Source of the DNA: Persicaria tinctoria
Taxonomy: Eukaryota > Streptophyta > Magnoliopsida > Caryophyllales > Polygonaceae
Assembly (NCBI GenBank): GCA_037127255.1
Contig: JBANSL010000009.1
Location: forward strand, 15,489,975-15,553,974
Direction: 5' to 3'
DNA length: 64,000 bases
Positions within the stretch are counted from its first letter, which is position 1, and every line of letters begins with the position of its first letter. The notes beneath the pieces were generated by a model. It was given only the letters and a program-made list of their open reading frames with translations. It was not told the origin of the DNA and did not search any database. The translations under genes and the position numbers were made by a program. This document shows positions 35,025 to 45,960 of the stretch, piece after piece.

Positions 35025-35449
35025 GTTATTTTTTTAACTAATACTGTAGTAGTTTGTTGTTTCTTGCTCTTTGACAATTTTGAGATGAAGTAAAATATAG
35101 TCAATCTCAATTTTTTTAAATCATTTTTTCCAATTTTTTGTTGTTAGTTGCTGTATTTTATTAGTTTTTTTTTGTTATTTGTACTATATCCTTGTGATGA
35201 AATGCTCGAAATGAGGACTTACATTCTCGATGAATATTCTTGGATTGTCTTAATAGAACTCCTTTGGCAAGCTATCCTATTGAATGTATTGCTCACTGAT
35301 TATTCATTCTGTTTGGCTTCTCCTAATTGAGGTTAGATTGCACAATTGGTATCTAAAAGTGCACTAATATGTCTTATTTCTGCACTTAATAGAGTTCAGG
35401 TTGCACAATTGGTATCTAAAATTACATTAATATAACCCGATGAGTCATT
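35025..35449. other. Unassigned AT-rich stretch with a short duplication
   Basis: No gene seen. The 21-base phrase beginning TTGCACAATTGGTATCTAAA occurs at about 35338 and 35402, about 64 bp apart, indicating a small tandem duplication just before the tRNA-like inverted-repeat structure. Confidence 0.5.
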
Positions 35450-35451
35450 AA

Positions 35452-35522
35452 AAGCTTATTAGCTCAAAATGGTAGAGCAATGTGCACATGCACAAAGATG
35501 CGGGTACAAATCCCGCATAGGC
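35452..35522 (+). pseudogene. tRNA-like sequence, left inverted end
   Basis: GCTTATTAGCTC, TGGTAGAGC and GGTACAAATCCCGC preserve pol III A- and B-box positions. The acceptor stem is partly mismatched and the anticodon stem closes on a four-base loop, so it is not a functional tRNA. Confidence 0.55.
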
Positions 35523-35571
35523 TATTTATGATTGTCTTGCTTTTGTTCTCGTTCATGAATAAGATTATAAC

Positions 35572-36480
35572 GTGCAAAAATAAAATGATAAAGTGCATGA
35601 ATAAGATGATAAAGTGCACAAATAAAATGATAAAGTGTAAGAATAAAATCATGAAGTGCACGAATAAGATTATGAAGTGCACAATAAAGATTATAAAGTG
35701 CAAGAATAAAATGATAAAGTGCATAAATAAGCATATAAAGTAATGAAGTGTATGAATAATAATATGAAGTGCATAAATAAGATTATGAAGTGCACAATTA
35801 TGATTATAAAGTGCATAAATAAAATGATAAAGTGCGTGAATAAAATGATAAAGTGCATAAATAAGCAGATAAATTAATGAAATGTATGAATAATAATATG
35901 AAGTGCATAAATAAGATTATGAAGTGCACAATTAAGATTATAAAGCGCATAAATAAAATGATAAAGTGTGTGAATAAAATGATAAAGTGCATAAATAAGC
36001 AGATAGAATAATGAAGTGTATGGATAATAATATGAAGTGTATAAATAAGATTATGAAGTACACAATTAAGATTATAAAGTGCATAAATAAAATGATAAAG
36101 TGCGTGAATAAAATTCTGAAGTGTATAAATAAGATTATGAAGTGCACAATTAAGATTATAAAGTGCATAAATAAAATGATAAAGTGCGTGAATAAAATTC
36201 TGAAGTGCACAATGAAGATTATAAATTGCATAAATAAAATGATAAAGTGCAACAATAAAATGATAAAATGTATGAATAATAATATGAAGTGCATGAATAA
36301 GATTATGAAGTGCACAATTAAGATGATAAAGTGCATAAATAAAATGATAAAGTGGAATAATAAAATGATGAAGTGCGTGAATAAAATTCTGAAATGCACA
36401 ATTAAGATTATAAAGTTCCTAAATAAAATGATAAAGTGCAAGAAGAAGATTATGAAGTGCACAATTAAGATTATGAATTG
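35572..36480. repeat. 21-bp minisatellite with higher-order repeats
   Basis: The unit is close to GCATAAATAAAATGATAAAGT, about 40 copies with frequent 20- and 22-bp variants. A higher-order period of 134 bp is visible: the phrase TAATGAAGTGTATGAATAAT or a near match starts at 35741, 35875 and 36009. A multiple-of-three unit keeps long frames open on both strands (heptapeptide repeats such as KCINKMI), which is a by-product, not a gene. Confidence 0.9.
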
Positions 36481-36523
36481 TACTTTTATCAGAAAATAAT
36501 ACAAACTATTAAAATTACGCAAT

Positions 36524-36594
36524 TTAGCCTATGTAGGAGTCGAACCCACATCTTTGCGCATAAGCACATTGCTCTACCATTAAGCTAATAGGCT
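36524..36594 (-). pseudogene. tRNA-like sequence, right inverted end
   Basis: The reverse complement has a six-pair acceptor stem, D-arm TTAGCTTAATGGTAGAGC and T-arm GTGGG-TTCGACT-CCTAC with a 7-base loop. The anticodon arm cannot form a normal 5-bp stem with a 7-base loop. It is better preserved than the left copy. Confidence 0.6.
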
Positions 36595-36600
36595 TATACG

Positions 36601-37296
36601 TTTCAAGAACAATGAAAACAAAGGCAGCTTAAATTGCAATTTTGTTAAAAAGTTTTAAAGATAAGTGTTAAAAATGCAATAATCCAACAATTTACAAACA
36701 TCTAACTACACTACAATAATCTTAAAGCCTATTAGCAGCTACAATCAAAGAACTTGAAGAATCCCCTAAATCTTGTGAAAGTATAAACACTGTTAGCATC
36801 TACAATTCAATTTTACAAATGAAAGTAAATCAAATCCCCAAAAGTTAAACAAAGAGGCAATTAGGGCAAGTCGAGATTATTGATCTGTTTTTTCCCTCAA
36901 TTCCTGAGAAATTTGAAAGGATAAAAATCTGATAGCAACAATCAGATAGCATGAGTCTGCTAACAGCCCACTAGAAGCATCACCAAGAATCGGAGGGTTA
37001 CTGCGGGAATTGCAATAAGGCTCTAAACTTTAGCATCATGTACACAATAAATCACATGAGACATTCTTGAAACTTGGCATGAAGGGGACAAATCAACATA
37101 TTTCAACTACTGAGTAAAAGAAATCAACAGCTGATGCAAAGCCCATGCCTATTTCGTTAGCTTTGGCTAATGTAAAATCAGAAATCTGAGACACCAAAAA
37201 CACTAGGGAAATGATAATACAACAATAGCATAACTTTTATTTAAAGATTAACATCATAACAAAGGTGTAACCTCAAAGCATTTTGTCATAACTAGT
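36601..37296 (-). other. Unassigned stretch with a 40-bp fragment shared with 43990-44030
   Basis: No open gene. ATCACCAAGAATCGGAGGGT and the next 12 bases recur at about 43986, on the other side of the inserted element, within the ubiquitin-like relic. This suggests both flanks derive from duplicated copies of one host sequence. Confidence 0.45.
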
Positions 37297-39005
37297 TGAC
37301 GGATGCAAAGACGTTGATTTACCTCGCCAAAAATTATTCCCAAACAAACAAACTAGTATAGTATGCAAGTAAGGGGTCGAACCCTAGAGAATCAAGTATT
37401 TCTAAATATTGTGTATTTATCAATATAAAAGAAACGATTTTTATGAATGAAAATAAAAGAAAATAATATTGACAAAAGCAAATAAAGGATAGAAGAAAAG
37501 CGTTTCCACCTACAAGCTCTCGACTTTGGTTGGTTTTATTGATCATCGAATCCTTTTCAAGTTATTATCTTTTTTTACGAATTCCTCCCGTCTTGGTTTA
37601 TATAGATTAAAAGTCCTACGAGTCCAATTAATCCCTTACACCTCAATGCAACCTTAACACGGTCAAGATTTAACAAAGAGATAGCAAATAGTCCCAAGAG
37701 CTTGAGCATATAAATAACACCAATTCAACACGGTAAATCAATGTTTAAGATATATGTCAACTCCCTACATAGTCATGCTTCAAACACGGAATCCACAATC
37801 TTATGCGTGCTACTACGGAAATAACACAAATACGAAAGTATTAAATCCTGGCAAGAAATCAATATTATCAAGGTCGCGAATCAAGATAACATCAATAACA
37901 TAAACAATATCACACAAAGAAGTTGAAAGAATTATAGAGGAAAAATAACTTAAATTAGAAACTCACAAACCACCAACCAAGTCTCGAAAGTGTAGGCGAA
38001 AACTACAAAATTAACCAAACATGGCTTACCTAAGCTTTCTTCTCTTCAATGGTGATTTCTCCACTTGGAATTAATTTAAACTTAATTAAACTAACCCTAG
38101 AACATCCTATTTATAAGCCTAATGTCTTCCATAAAAGGTAGATAAAAGATAGAAACTTCCTAAACAAACTAGATAAAAGATAGACTTTCCATGTATAGTT
38201 CAACGTCAAATTCCGCTGGCAGCGAGAATTTTCGCTAGCAGCGAATGGCCTTAATCAAGCTACTGTTGGATTTTCGCTAGCATCTCGCTACCACACTCGC
38301 TGGCAGCGAGAGATCCATGCCTTAGAATATTTTCAAGCTTCTTCGGCTCCCTCGCTTCCGCTTCCGCGAGTGTACCCAGCCGCTGCGGCGAGAGCTACCT
38401 TCTGCTGGCGCGAGTCCGGCCGAGTTGTCGTCGTCTTGGTGCATCCCGCTGGCAGCGAGGATTTCCGCGGCAGCGAGTGGCTCGCTGCAGCGAGTCCAGT
38501 CGCTGGCAGCGAATGCTGCCTCGTCGGCCAGGCTGACTCGCCTCGCTGGCAGCGAACTCCATTCGCTGGAAGCGAGACGCGCTGGCTCCTGGACATGCTC
38601 CTGCTGACTCCACTCGCTGGCAGCGAGATCCCATTCACTGGCAGCGAGACGTGCTGGCTCCTCGACATGCTCTTTCTGACTATACTCGCTGGCAGCGAGA
38701 TCCCATTCGCTGGCAGCGACATATGCCCAAAAGCTTGTTTTCTCTTCATTCTTCCCTCGTTCTTTCTTGCCTCTTTTCTTTCTTTCCTTAGCTTGCTTTC
38801 TTGACTTCACTTGGACATGTTGTTCACCTTTTCTTTGCTTTCCACCATGTCGGATCTACGATTCTGCACAATTCAACCGAAATAGCGTAGATTCCGAACT
38901 TTTCCACGAAAAGAGTTTAATCTAAGTTGACACTAAACATGCATATTCTATAATGCAAATGCATCTAAACTACCCTATAATGCCCATTAGAAATGTGCAT
39001 TATCA
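37297..39005 (-). repeat. 3' LTR of gag-only element copy 2
   Basis: Bounded by TGACGGATGC and GTGCATTATCA on the plus strand. It has about a dozen copies of the TCGCTGGCAGCGA palindrome or one-mismatch forms between 38213 and 38720. Frames over this stretch (162, 144 and 138 codons) are repeat artefacts. Confidence 0.92.
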
Positions 39006-41145
39006 AACTCCCCCACACTTAACCTTTTGCTTGTCCTCAAGCAATGCAAAAACAAGAGCAAAACCATCATACCACAAATATGATCTTCAAACACTAACCT
39101 TGTCAAAAGCAACATCAAAGTGGACGAGCCATGAACATGAAAGCTAACATCCTAGCAAGTATATAAGCGATTCAAATTCAAAGGCACATCTAGTCCAACC
39201 TCACCGGGATCATGTGTTTACTCTCTCTCTCTCTCTCTCATGTGTTTAGGCTTAATAATGCAATCTCTCAACTCAATCCAAAATGCAAAAAGCTACATAG
39301 AAATTGACACAAATATCACATATTCTCCACCGCGGATGCAATCACTTATAAGAAACATCAAGAGGTCTTTTATCAAGGTTGTAATGGGGCTTCGAAAGAA
39401 ATTAAGGTAGGAAAATATTTAGGTTTGTGGTGCTAAAAATCCGGGAAAAAGAGATCTCTAAGAACAACCGGAAGAACACTACAAATCAAATACTTCCAAA
39501 ACCAAAATAACTCAAACTTTCACTCTCAAAATACTCAACTAAAGAACTTTGTCTCAACCATACATTTTTTTCCAACTCTCACGTACATAATAAAGGTAAA
39601 AGGCTCTTATTCATATTTTTTTCCTTTTTCTCTTTTTTTTTTCTTTTGACTTTTTTCTTCTTTCCATTTTTTTTTCTTTAGAGTTAAAACAATAATGCAC
39701 AATATGAGGAATAAAACTAAAATTACATCCTCATCCAAACTTGTAACTTTCTCAACAATATTCTCTTTTCCACTCAAACAAATCAATCATTCACCAATTC
39801 TAATCCTAATTCCCGGATAGGGTAAGGCTCATCATCGGCTAGGATAAATTTTGTGGAGCTTCAAAGAAAAGGCTAAGGCTCAAATTGGCTACAAGAAAAG
39901 GACACATATGTAGGGTGGATATGGATAATAATATGGCTAAGAAAATCATGCCTCTATCATTTGAAACTCATAAGCAATAGACATATAAAATCGGCATCAA
40001 ATATAGATGACAATGTCAATCTCAAGAGGTAATTGCATAAGGAGAGTATAATGTCACACAAGAAACCAAAAGGGAATAAATATGATGAAAATCCCTATAA
40101 GGCCAAAATTCTCACTAGGACAATATTTTGTTGGATTTCAATAATGCCCAAAACTAAGAATCATACTTGCTCAATTGAACTAACAAGTCATGCTCTCATG
40201 AAAATCGTTTCAAGTATGTGACAAGGCTAGGTAATTCAATCATATTATGGAACATATATGGTAAAACTCATAAAAATAAAATAAAGGACAAACTAAGGCA
40301 AGATGGGTATTTGAATAAAACATATATGCAATGCATGCTCTTTTTGGATTTTTTATTTTTCAATTTTTTTCACTTTTCCAATGCAATAAATTAGCAAAAA
40401 AAAAATAAACATGAATGTATAAGGGAAAAAATAAATATGAATGCATGAATCTATGAATGCAACCCTCCCCCACACTTAAACTCTTCATTGTCCTCAATGA
40501 AAATCAAAGACAACAAATCATAAAAATATGAGAGAAAAAGGGTAAAGAATAACTCACTTTTTTGGAAAAGTTTTGGCGGTGAAGGTGACGAATTTTTGAA
40601 AGAAGAACGATGAAGAACGACAACGACGAAGACTAACGAACAACGAGCACCGATGAATGAAGATGATGAAGAATGAATAAGATCAACGGTGACGACAATG
40701 GACGAAGACTGGGCATGCACCATGGGAGTGGTTGATCAGGCCGCAGACAAGGCTAATGCTAGCTTCGTACACTAGGCATCACTGCTGGATTCGCTGGCAG
40801 CGAGTTTTGGTTCGCTGGCAGCGGATGAAATCAGCTCCTGTGACATCTGGGCGGCTGGACTCGCTGGTAGCGAATCATTATTCGCTGGCAGCGAATTGAG
40901 CCCAGATTCCCTATTCTTCGATCTTTTTCTTCTCTCTTTTTTTTTCCTGCATGGTTAGCTCCAAAATATTCCGAAAACGTCTATCTAAGATATAAAGGAA
41001 ATCTCATTTATTAAATGATAAAACTAATTAACTAACTAGGAATTGAAATAACTAATTTAGGAAAACATACCTCGGGTTGCCTCCCGAGAAGCGTCCTTGT
41101 TTATCGTCATAGACTCGACGGTTTATTCGTCCATGTGTTCAAGAC
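39006..41145 (-). other. 3' untranslated internal region of gag-only copy 2
   Basis: The PPT (reversed AAGTGTGGGGGAGTT) lies at 39006-39020 beside the LTR. The second, internal purine tract (reversed AAGTGTGGGGGAGGG) is at 40461-40477. Four more TCGCTGGCAGCGA-type palindromes occur at 40790-40900, outside the LTRs. The rest is AT-rich with no supported frame; a short CT microsatellite is at 39222-39239. Confidence 0.7.
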
Positions 41146-41919
41146 TCACTCGGACATCGCCAAAGCTCTCTTTAGTAAATCAAACTCCGGTGCACACCAT
41201 CTAGGTAGGTGAGCACCACATATGAAGAAGTCGAAGTCAAATGATGTGATGTTGAAGAAGGTCTCCAACTCTTCATATGCTCGAGCGTGACTTCCCGCCG
41301 AGGGTATGTAGTACCACCAACACATTTCCGTTGGTGGTTTGTTGAAGTAATGCTCCCAAGGATCTACATATTCACAAAAATCCACAAAAGTGTAAGAAAT
41401 ATCATTACCTTGCTCGGGAGCCATAGAAATCGGCTCCGGACTTGATTCCTTAATTGATGACTTAGGGATGATTTCTATGGGTGGAGTAGGTGTCAAAATA
41501 CATGGTTCCTCATGCGTGCACTCATGAGACTCCATGTCAAGGGGCATCGGGCTCTCTTCTCCATCTTCGATTGGACCATTGATGCTTGCGTCTTGGCTTC
41601 CCTCATGTATCTTGCCCGCCATTGGTTTGAAAGGTAAGGGCATGGACGCCAACTTGTAGTCTTCTTCCACCTTTGCCATGTCACCCACGCAAAGGAAAAG
41701 ATCCCACAATTCCGACCAATCCAAACCGTAAAAGCCTTCATCTTTCAATGATTGGGAAAATTCTCGTATCTCGGGAAGCATGCCATCTTGAACACAAAGT
41801 ACTTGTCCTTTCAAATCATCTAGGATACCCCGTGAAGCACGATCGTCCACTAAATCTTGCACTCTTGCGAGGTAACGGTGAAAGTATTCTCCTTGGTATT
41901 GCCATAACTCCAACTCCAT
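41146..41919 (-). CDS. Gag-like protein of gag-only element copy 2, 257 aa
   Basis: The ATG is at 41919 and the frame runs without interruption to a stop at 41146. It has the same length and layout as the plus-strand homologue at 18871-19644: gag-like helix region with QYQGEYF and VQDGMLPEIREF, acidic linker with ECTHEEPCIL, aromatic C-terminus with VDPWEHYFNKPP and PRWCAPEFDLL. About 40 of 257 residues differ, all substitutions, no indel. The ORF lies about 110 bp after the primer-binding site, where gag is expected. It lacks a CCHC knuckle. I infer a gag-derived accessory or structural protein; the C-terminal half matches no domain I recognise. Confidence 0.75.
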   Translation of the reverse strand: MELELWQYQGEYFHRYLARVQDLVDDRASRGILDDLKGQVLCVQDGMLPEIREFSQSLKDEGFYGLDWSELWDLFLCVGDMAKVEEDYKLASMPLPFKPMAGKIHEGSQDASINGPIEDGEESPMPLDMESHECTHEEPCILTPTPPIEIIPKSSIKESSPEPISMAPEQGNDISYTFVDFCEYVDPWEHYFNKPPTEMCWWYYIPSAGSHARAYEELETFFNITSFDFDFFICGAHLPRWCAPEFDLLKRALAMSE

Positions 41920-42032
41920 TGCAAACAATTAGTAACGAGGTGTCGTGAACCGTAAGATAGGTCCACGATGGGGATAGATATATATATATACACAAATATT
42001 AATAAATACACAAAACAAAGAAATAAACTTGA

Positions 42033-42051
42033 TTCCCCGGCAACGGCGCCA
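42033..42051 (-). promoter_or_regulatory. Primer-binding site, tRNA-Asp, reverse strand
   Basis: The reverse complement is TGGCGCCGTTGCCGGGGAA, next to the LTR boundary at 42056, as in copy 1. Confidence 0.88.
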
Positions 42052-42055
42052 ATTT

Positions 42056-43764
42056 TGACGGATGCAAAGTCGTTGATTTACCTCGCCAAAAATTATTCCC
42101 AAACAAACAAACTAGTATAGTATGCAAGTAAGAGGTCGAACCCTAGAGAATCAAGTATTTCTAAATATTGTGTATTTATCAATGTAAAAGAAACGATTTT
42201 TATGAATGAAAATAAAAGAAAATAATATTGACAAAATCAAATAAAGGATAGAAGAAAAGCGTTTCCACCTACAAGCTCTCGACTTTGGTTGGTTTTATTG
42301 ATCATCGAATCCTTTTCAAGTTATTATCTTTTCCTACGAATTCCTCCCGTCTTGGTTTATATAGATTAAAAGTCCTACGAGTCCAATTAATCCCTTACAC
42401 CTCAATGCAACCTTAACACGGTCAAGATTTAACAAAGAGATAGCAAATAGTCCCAAGAACTTGAGCATATAAATAACACCAATTAAACACGGTAAATTAA
42501 TGTTTAAGATATATGTCAACTCCCTACATAGTCATGCTTCAAACACGGAATCCACAATCTTATGCGTGCTACTACGGAAATAACACAAATACGAAAGTAT
42601 TAAATCCTAGCAAGAAATCAATATTATCAAGGTCGCGAATCAAGATAACATCAATAACATAAACAATATCACACAAAGAAGTTGAAAGAATTATAGAGGA
42701 AAAATAACTTAAATTAGAAACTCACAAACCACCAACCAAGTCTCGAAAGTGTAGGCGAAAACTACAAAATTAACCAAACATGGCTTACCTAAGCTTTCTT
42801 CTCTTCAATGGTGATTTCTCTACTTGGAATTAATTTAAACTTAATTAAACTAACCCTAGAACATCCTATTTATAAGCCTAATGTCTTCCATAAAAGGTAG
42901 ATAAAAGATAGAAACTTCCTAAACAAACTAGATAAAAGATAGACTTTCCATGTATAGTTCAACGTCAAATTCCGCTGGCAGCGAGAATTTTCGCTAGCAG
43001 CGAATGGCCTTAATCAAGCTACTGTTGGATTTTCGCTAGCATCTCGCTACCACACTCGCTGGCAGCGAGAGATCCATGTCTTAGAATATTTTCAAGCTTC
43101 TTCGGCTCCCTCGCTTCCGCTTCCGCGAGTGTACCCAGCCGCTGCGGCGAGAGCTACCTTCCGCTGGCGCGAGTCCGGCCGAGTTGTCATCGTCTTGGTG
43201 CATCCCGCTGGCAGCGAGGATTTCCGCGACAGCGAGTGGCTCGCTGCAGCGAGTCCAGTCGCTGGCAGCGAATGCTGCTTGGTCGGCCGGGCTAACTCGA
43301 CTCGCTGGCAGCGAACTCCATTCGCTGGAAGCGAGACGCGCTGGCTCCTGGACATGCTCCTGTTGACTCCACTCGCTGGCAGCGAGATCCCATTCGCTGG
43401 CAGCGAGACGTGCTGGCTCCTGGACATGCTCTTTCTGACTATACTCGTTGGCAGCGAGATCCCATTCGCTGGCAGCGACAGATGCCCAAAAGCTTGTTTT
43501 CTCTTCATTCTTCCCTCGTTCTTTCTTGCCTCTTTTCTTTCTTTCCTTAGCTTGCTTTCTTGACTTCACTTGGACATGTTGTTCACCTTTTCTTTGCTTT
43601 CCACCATGTCGGATCTACGATTCCGCACAATTCAACCAAAATAGCGTAGATTCCGAACTTTTCCACGAAAAGAGTTTAATCTAAGTTGACACTAAACATG
43701 CATATTCTATAATGCAAATGCATCTAAACTACCCTATAATGCCCATTAGAAATGTGCATTATCA
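42056..43764 (-). repeat. 5' LTR of gag-only element copy 2
   Basis: 1709 bp, same ends as the other LTR. It shows the same dense palindrome array (about 42970-43480) and the reversed TATAAATA near 42868. Confidence 0.92.
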
Positions 43765-43771
43765 CTAATCA

Positions 43772-44155
43772 TCATCCAAAGTGCTGATGCATTATTGATG
43801 AGCTCTCATCTATGTTAAACTGTATTGATGAGCTCTCATCTATGTGAAACTGGTTCTTCTGAATGTTGTATTCGGCAAAGGTACGCCCATCCTCCGACTC
43901 CTTACTCGCAAAGATCAACATCTGTTGGTCTAGCGGGATGCCCTCCTTGTCCTTGCTTGATACATCATCCAAAGTGCAGTTATACCAGCAATCACCAAGA
44001 ATCGGAGGGTTACTGCGGGGATTGCATGCAGGTTTCCCAACAGGAGAAGTCAAATGATGCTCCCCAAGCTGGTCAGACATAACACCCGGAAAAAAGAAGC
44101 CTAATAAATTGCACTGATATGATTGCAAGTGCCGAGTAAAACAACTATAGGCCAA
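43772..44155 (-). pseudogene. Ubiquitin-like relic
   Basis: On the minus strand, about 43844-43978 encodes a stretch matching the middle of ubiquitin: [15 protein letters not shown], then [13 protein letters not shown], corresponding to ubiquitin residues about 33-63 (KEGIPPDQQRLIFAGK and EDGRTLADYNIQK). The preceding helix is shortened by two to three residues. The N-terminal strands and the RLRGG tail are missing, and the downstream sequence is a short tandem duplication (two copies of a 32-bp phrase with GATGAGCTCTCATCTATGT). It is a decayed ubiquitin fragment. Upstream residues (RSNPPILGD) are unrelated to ubiquitin and occur again near 36990. Confidence 0.7.
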
Positions 44156-44157
44156 AT

Positions 44158-44427
44158 TTACTTTAGCAATCTAGCATCATTAATTGTTACCTTCACAATA
44201 TCACCAACATTATGACAATCCCGGTCAGGAGAGTGACCAACCGCATCATATTTTAAAGATATTTGAATAGGCAGCTTTGCATCCTTCGGATGCTCAACCT
44301 GAAATGCCAAGCAATGCCCTTCCACTATGGTCAAGTCCTTTTCAGCGGTCATCGGACTCCTTGTAAACCTGTGAGGTAACAGAATACACCTAGTGACCAG
44401 GTCTACCCCGTTTCTCAATGATTTCAT
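44158..44427 (-). pseudogene. Unrecognised exon-like fragment
   Basis: A minus-strand frame of 89 codons includes VEGHCLAFQVEHPKDAKL and SLKYDAVGHSPDRD. Reversed, an AG acceptor precedes GTTTACAAGGAG near 44366, and a GTAAC donor-like site follows near 44192, so an exon of roughly 175 bp is possible. Codon-like composition is better than in neighbouring sequence. I do not recognise the family. It lies directly upstream, in its own orientation, of the ubiquitin-like relic and could be part of the same decayed gene. Confidence 0.35.
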
Positions 44428-44659
44428 TATGTATACAAGAATGGGAATTCACATTTTCCCTTTTTAAGTCCCTCCCCTGCCATATTTGCTGGTGATCAAT
44501 GGATATTGCACACACAACCGCGATGTGATATTGTGTCAATATCAGAACAATCTGCAGTAGCATCACCATCAAGAACCAAAATATAAAGTTCATAACAAAC
44601 ATGTTGCACTTTACCCTTTTAAGAGGAAATTGAACACAATTAACAGACCCCAAAAATCC

Positions 44660-45424
44660 AAAGCTTAAACATAAGGTTTGAACTAATAATCACCATTAAA
44701 ACTCTCAACTGTTTTTTTTTTTTTTTAAGATATTGATTGTTGAAGCTTCTGATCAATATCTACAAGCACAAGGGGGCAGAAAATCAAGCTCTTCTCTAAT
44801 TAAAATTATCAAGTTCAGAAATAAAAGGTAAACCATTTAGATTTGTGAAGCTATTAAACTATGAACCTTTTTAACTCCAAGAAATTTTCAATCAGCTAAG
44901 GAACAAAACTCAAGCTGCTAACCTTAAAAATTATTCATAATCAGAATTTGAAGATGCTAAATGAGCACTAGTCCAAGAGAAAACAACAACAATTATGGAG
45001 CAAAGGGGCAAATTGAAGGGAAAGTTTAAATCGTGCACGAATTCTTTAACCCTTGGTCAACCAAAAAGAAAAGCCTTGGTCTCATAGACACCAAAATCAA
45101 CAAAAATTCCACCCGAATGAACATCACATTGTTTGCTGTGATGCCACATTGACCATTGATGCCATTTTTTTTTTACCATTGACTATTGATGACACTTTTT
45201 TTATATCAATTTTTTGATGATATTTTTTTTTTCGTGATGCCATATTTTTTCAATGTAATGTTTTCGTGATGCCATATTTTTTCAAGGTAACGTTTTGATG
45301 ACAATTTTTTCTTTAATGTAATGCAACTTTTTCAATGTAATGCAATATTTTTTCTTTAATGTAATGCAACTTTTTCATATTTATGGGTTAATTTTTGTAG
45401 TTTTACAAAAATTGCTATTTATGG
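44660..45424. other. AT-rich stretch with imperfect T-rich repeats
   Basis: No gene seen. From 45130 to 45400 the phrases GATGCCATATTTTTTCAA and TTTAATGTAATGCAACTTTT recur in loose tandem, an imperfect microsatellite-like tract. Confidence 0.5.
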
Positions 45425-45960
45425 GTGAATTTTTGTAATTTTATAAAAAATCCTTCTTCAACCTTAAGGCTTCCCCTACCTCTGTACACGATTGAACGCA
45501 GCCATAGCTCCGGCTGCCGCTCCTCGATCCCTCGCTCCGGCCGATCGACCTCGCTCGCTCGACCTCGACCTTGCTCGCTCCGCCGCTCGCTCGTCGTCGC
45601 CTCCTTCCCTCGCTCAGATCTGGACTCGCTCGACCTCGGCTCATCCCCTTCCTCTCGCTCCCCTGCTCCCCGTCTCTCGCTTTTGCCCAAAATCCGGCGC
45701 CTCCACACCAGATCCGGCGCTCCCTCACCAGATCCGCCCTCCTTGGCCACGTACCGCCCTCCCCGACGCACCAACAGCCTCCTCCTTCCCCTTCACGGCC
45801 AAGATCCGCCATTACCGAGCACTGAACCTCCCAATTTTCAGTCTTCATTCCACCAGTTCCGGCCATCCCGAGCCCAAATCCAGCCGCTCCGACACCCCGT
45901 AGAACCAATTCAATCCTCGATATATTATTATCAATAGATGAAAAAGGAGCCGTATCACTC
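45425..45960. other. GC-rich island, no supported gene
   Basis: CTCG- and TCCG-rich sequence opens long frames on both strands (up to 173 codons) rich in Ser, Arg and Pro. No domain, start context or splice pattern favours any of them, so I treat them as compositional. It could be the leader of a lost gene. 45961-46677 is AT-rich with nothing recognised. Confidence 0.5.

Larger units (their letters stand above)
35450..36600. mobile_element. Minisatellite between inverted tRNA-like ends
   Basis: The left end (about 35452-35522, plus) and right end (about 36524-36594, minus) are inverted copies of a tRNA-like sequence: an A-box-like region with TTAGCT and TGGTAGAGC, a B-box-like GGTTCGACTCC (right) or GGTACAAATCC (left), and a pairable acceptor in the right copy (GCCTAT/ATAGGC). 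The anticodon arm is degenerate. Between them are about 40 units of a 21-bp repeat. No target-site duplication could be fixed, so mobility is inference. Confidence 0.6.
37297..43764 (-). mobile_element. Complete gag-only LTR retrotransposon, copy 2, reverse strand
   Basis: Two LTRs of 1709 bp each (37297-39005 and 42056-43764), tRNA-Asp primer site, one gag-like ORF, purine tracts, no polymerase. The flanks read CTAGT (37292-37296) and CTAAT (43765-43769), a 5-bp duplication with one mismatch. It is uninterrupted, unlike copy 1. The LTRs look almost identical (a few dozen differences at most), so the insertion is recent. Confidence 0.92.

Noticed and set aside
35452..35522. Calling a functional tRNA gene
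   Set aside because: Anticodon arm cannot form a normal stem with a 7-base loop and the acceptor stem is mismatched.
35572..36480. Regular short repeats resembling a CRISPR array
   Set aside because: Units are contiguous 21-bp copies with no unique spacers, in a plant genome; it is a minisatellite.
36011..36499. 162-codon plus-strand and overlapping 194-codon minus-strand frames with heptapeptide repeats
   Set aside because: They lie entirely in the 21-bp minisatellite; a unit length divisible by three keeps frames open on both strands. No start context or domain.
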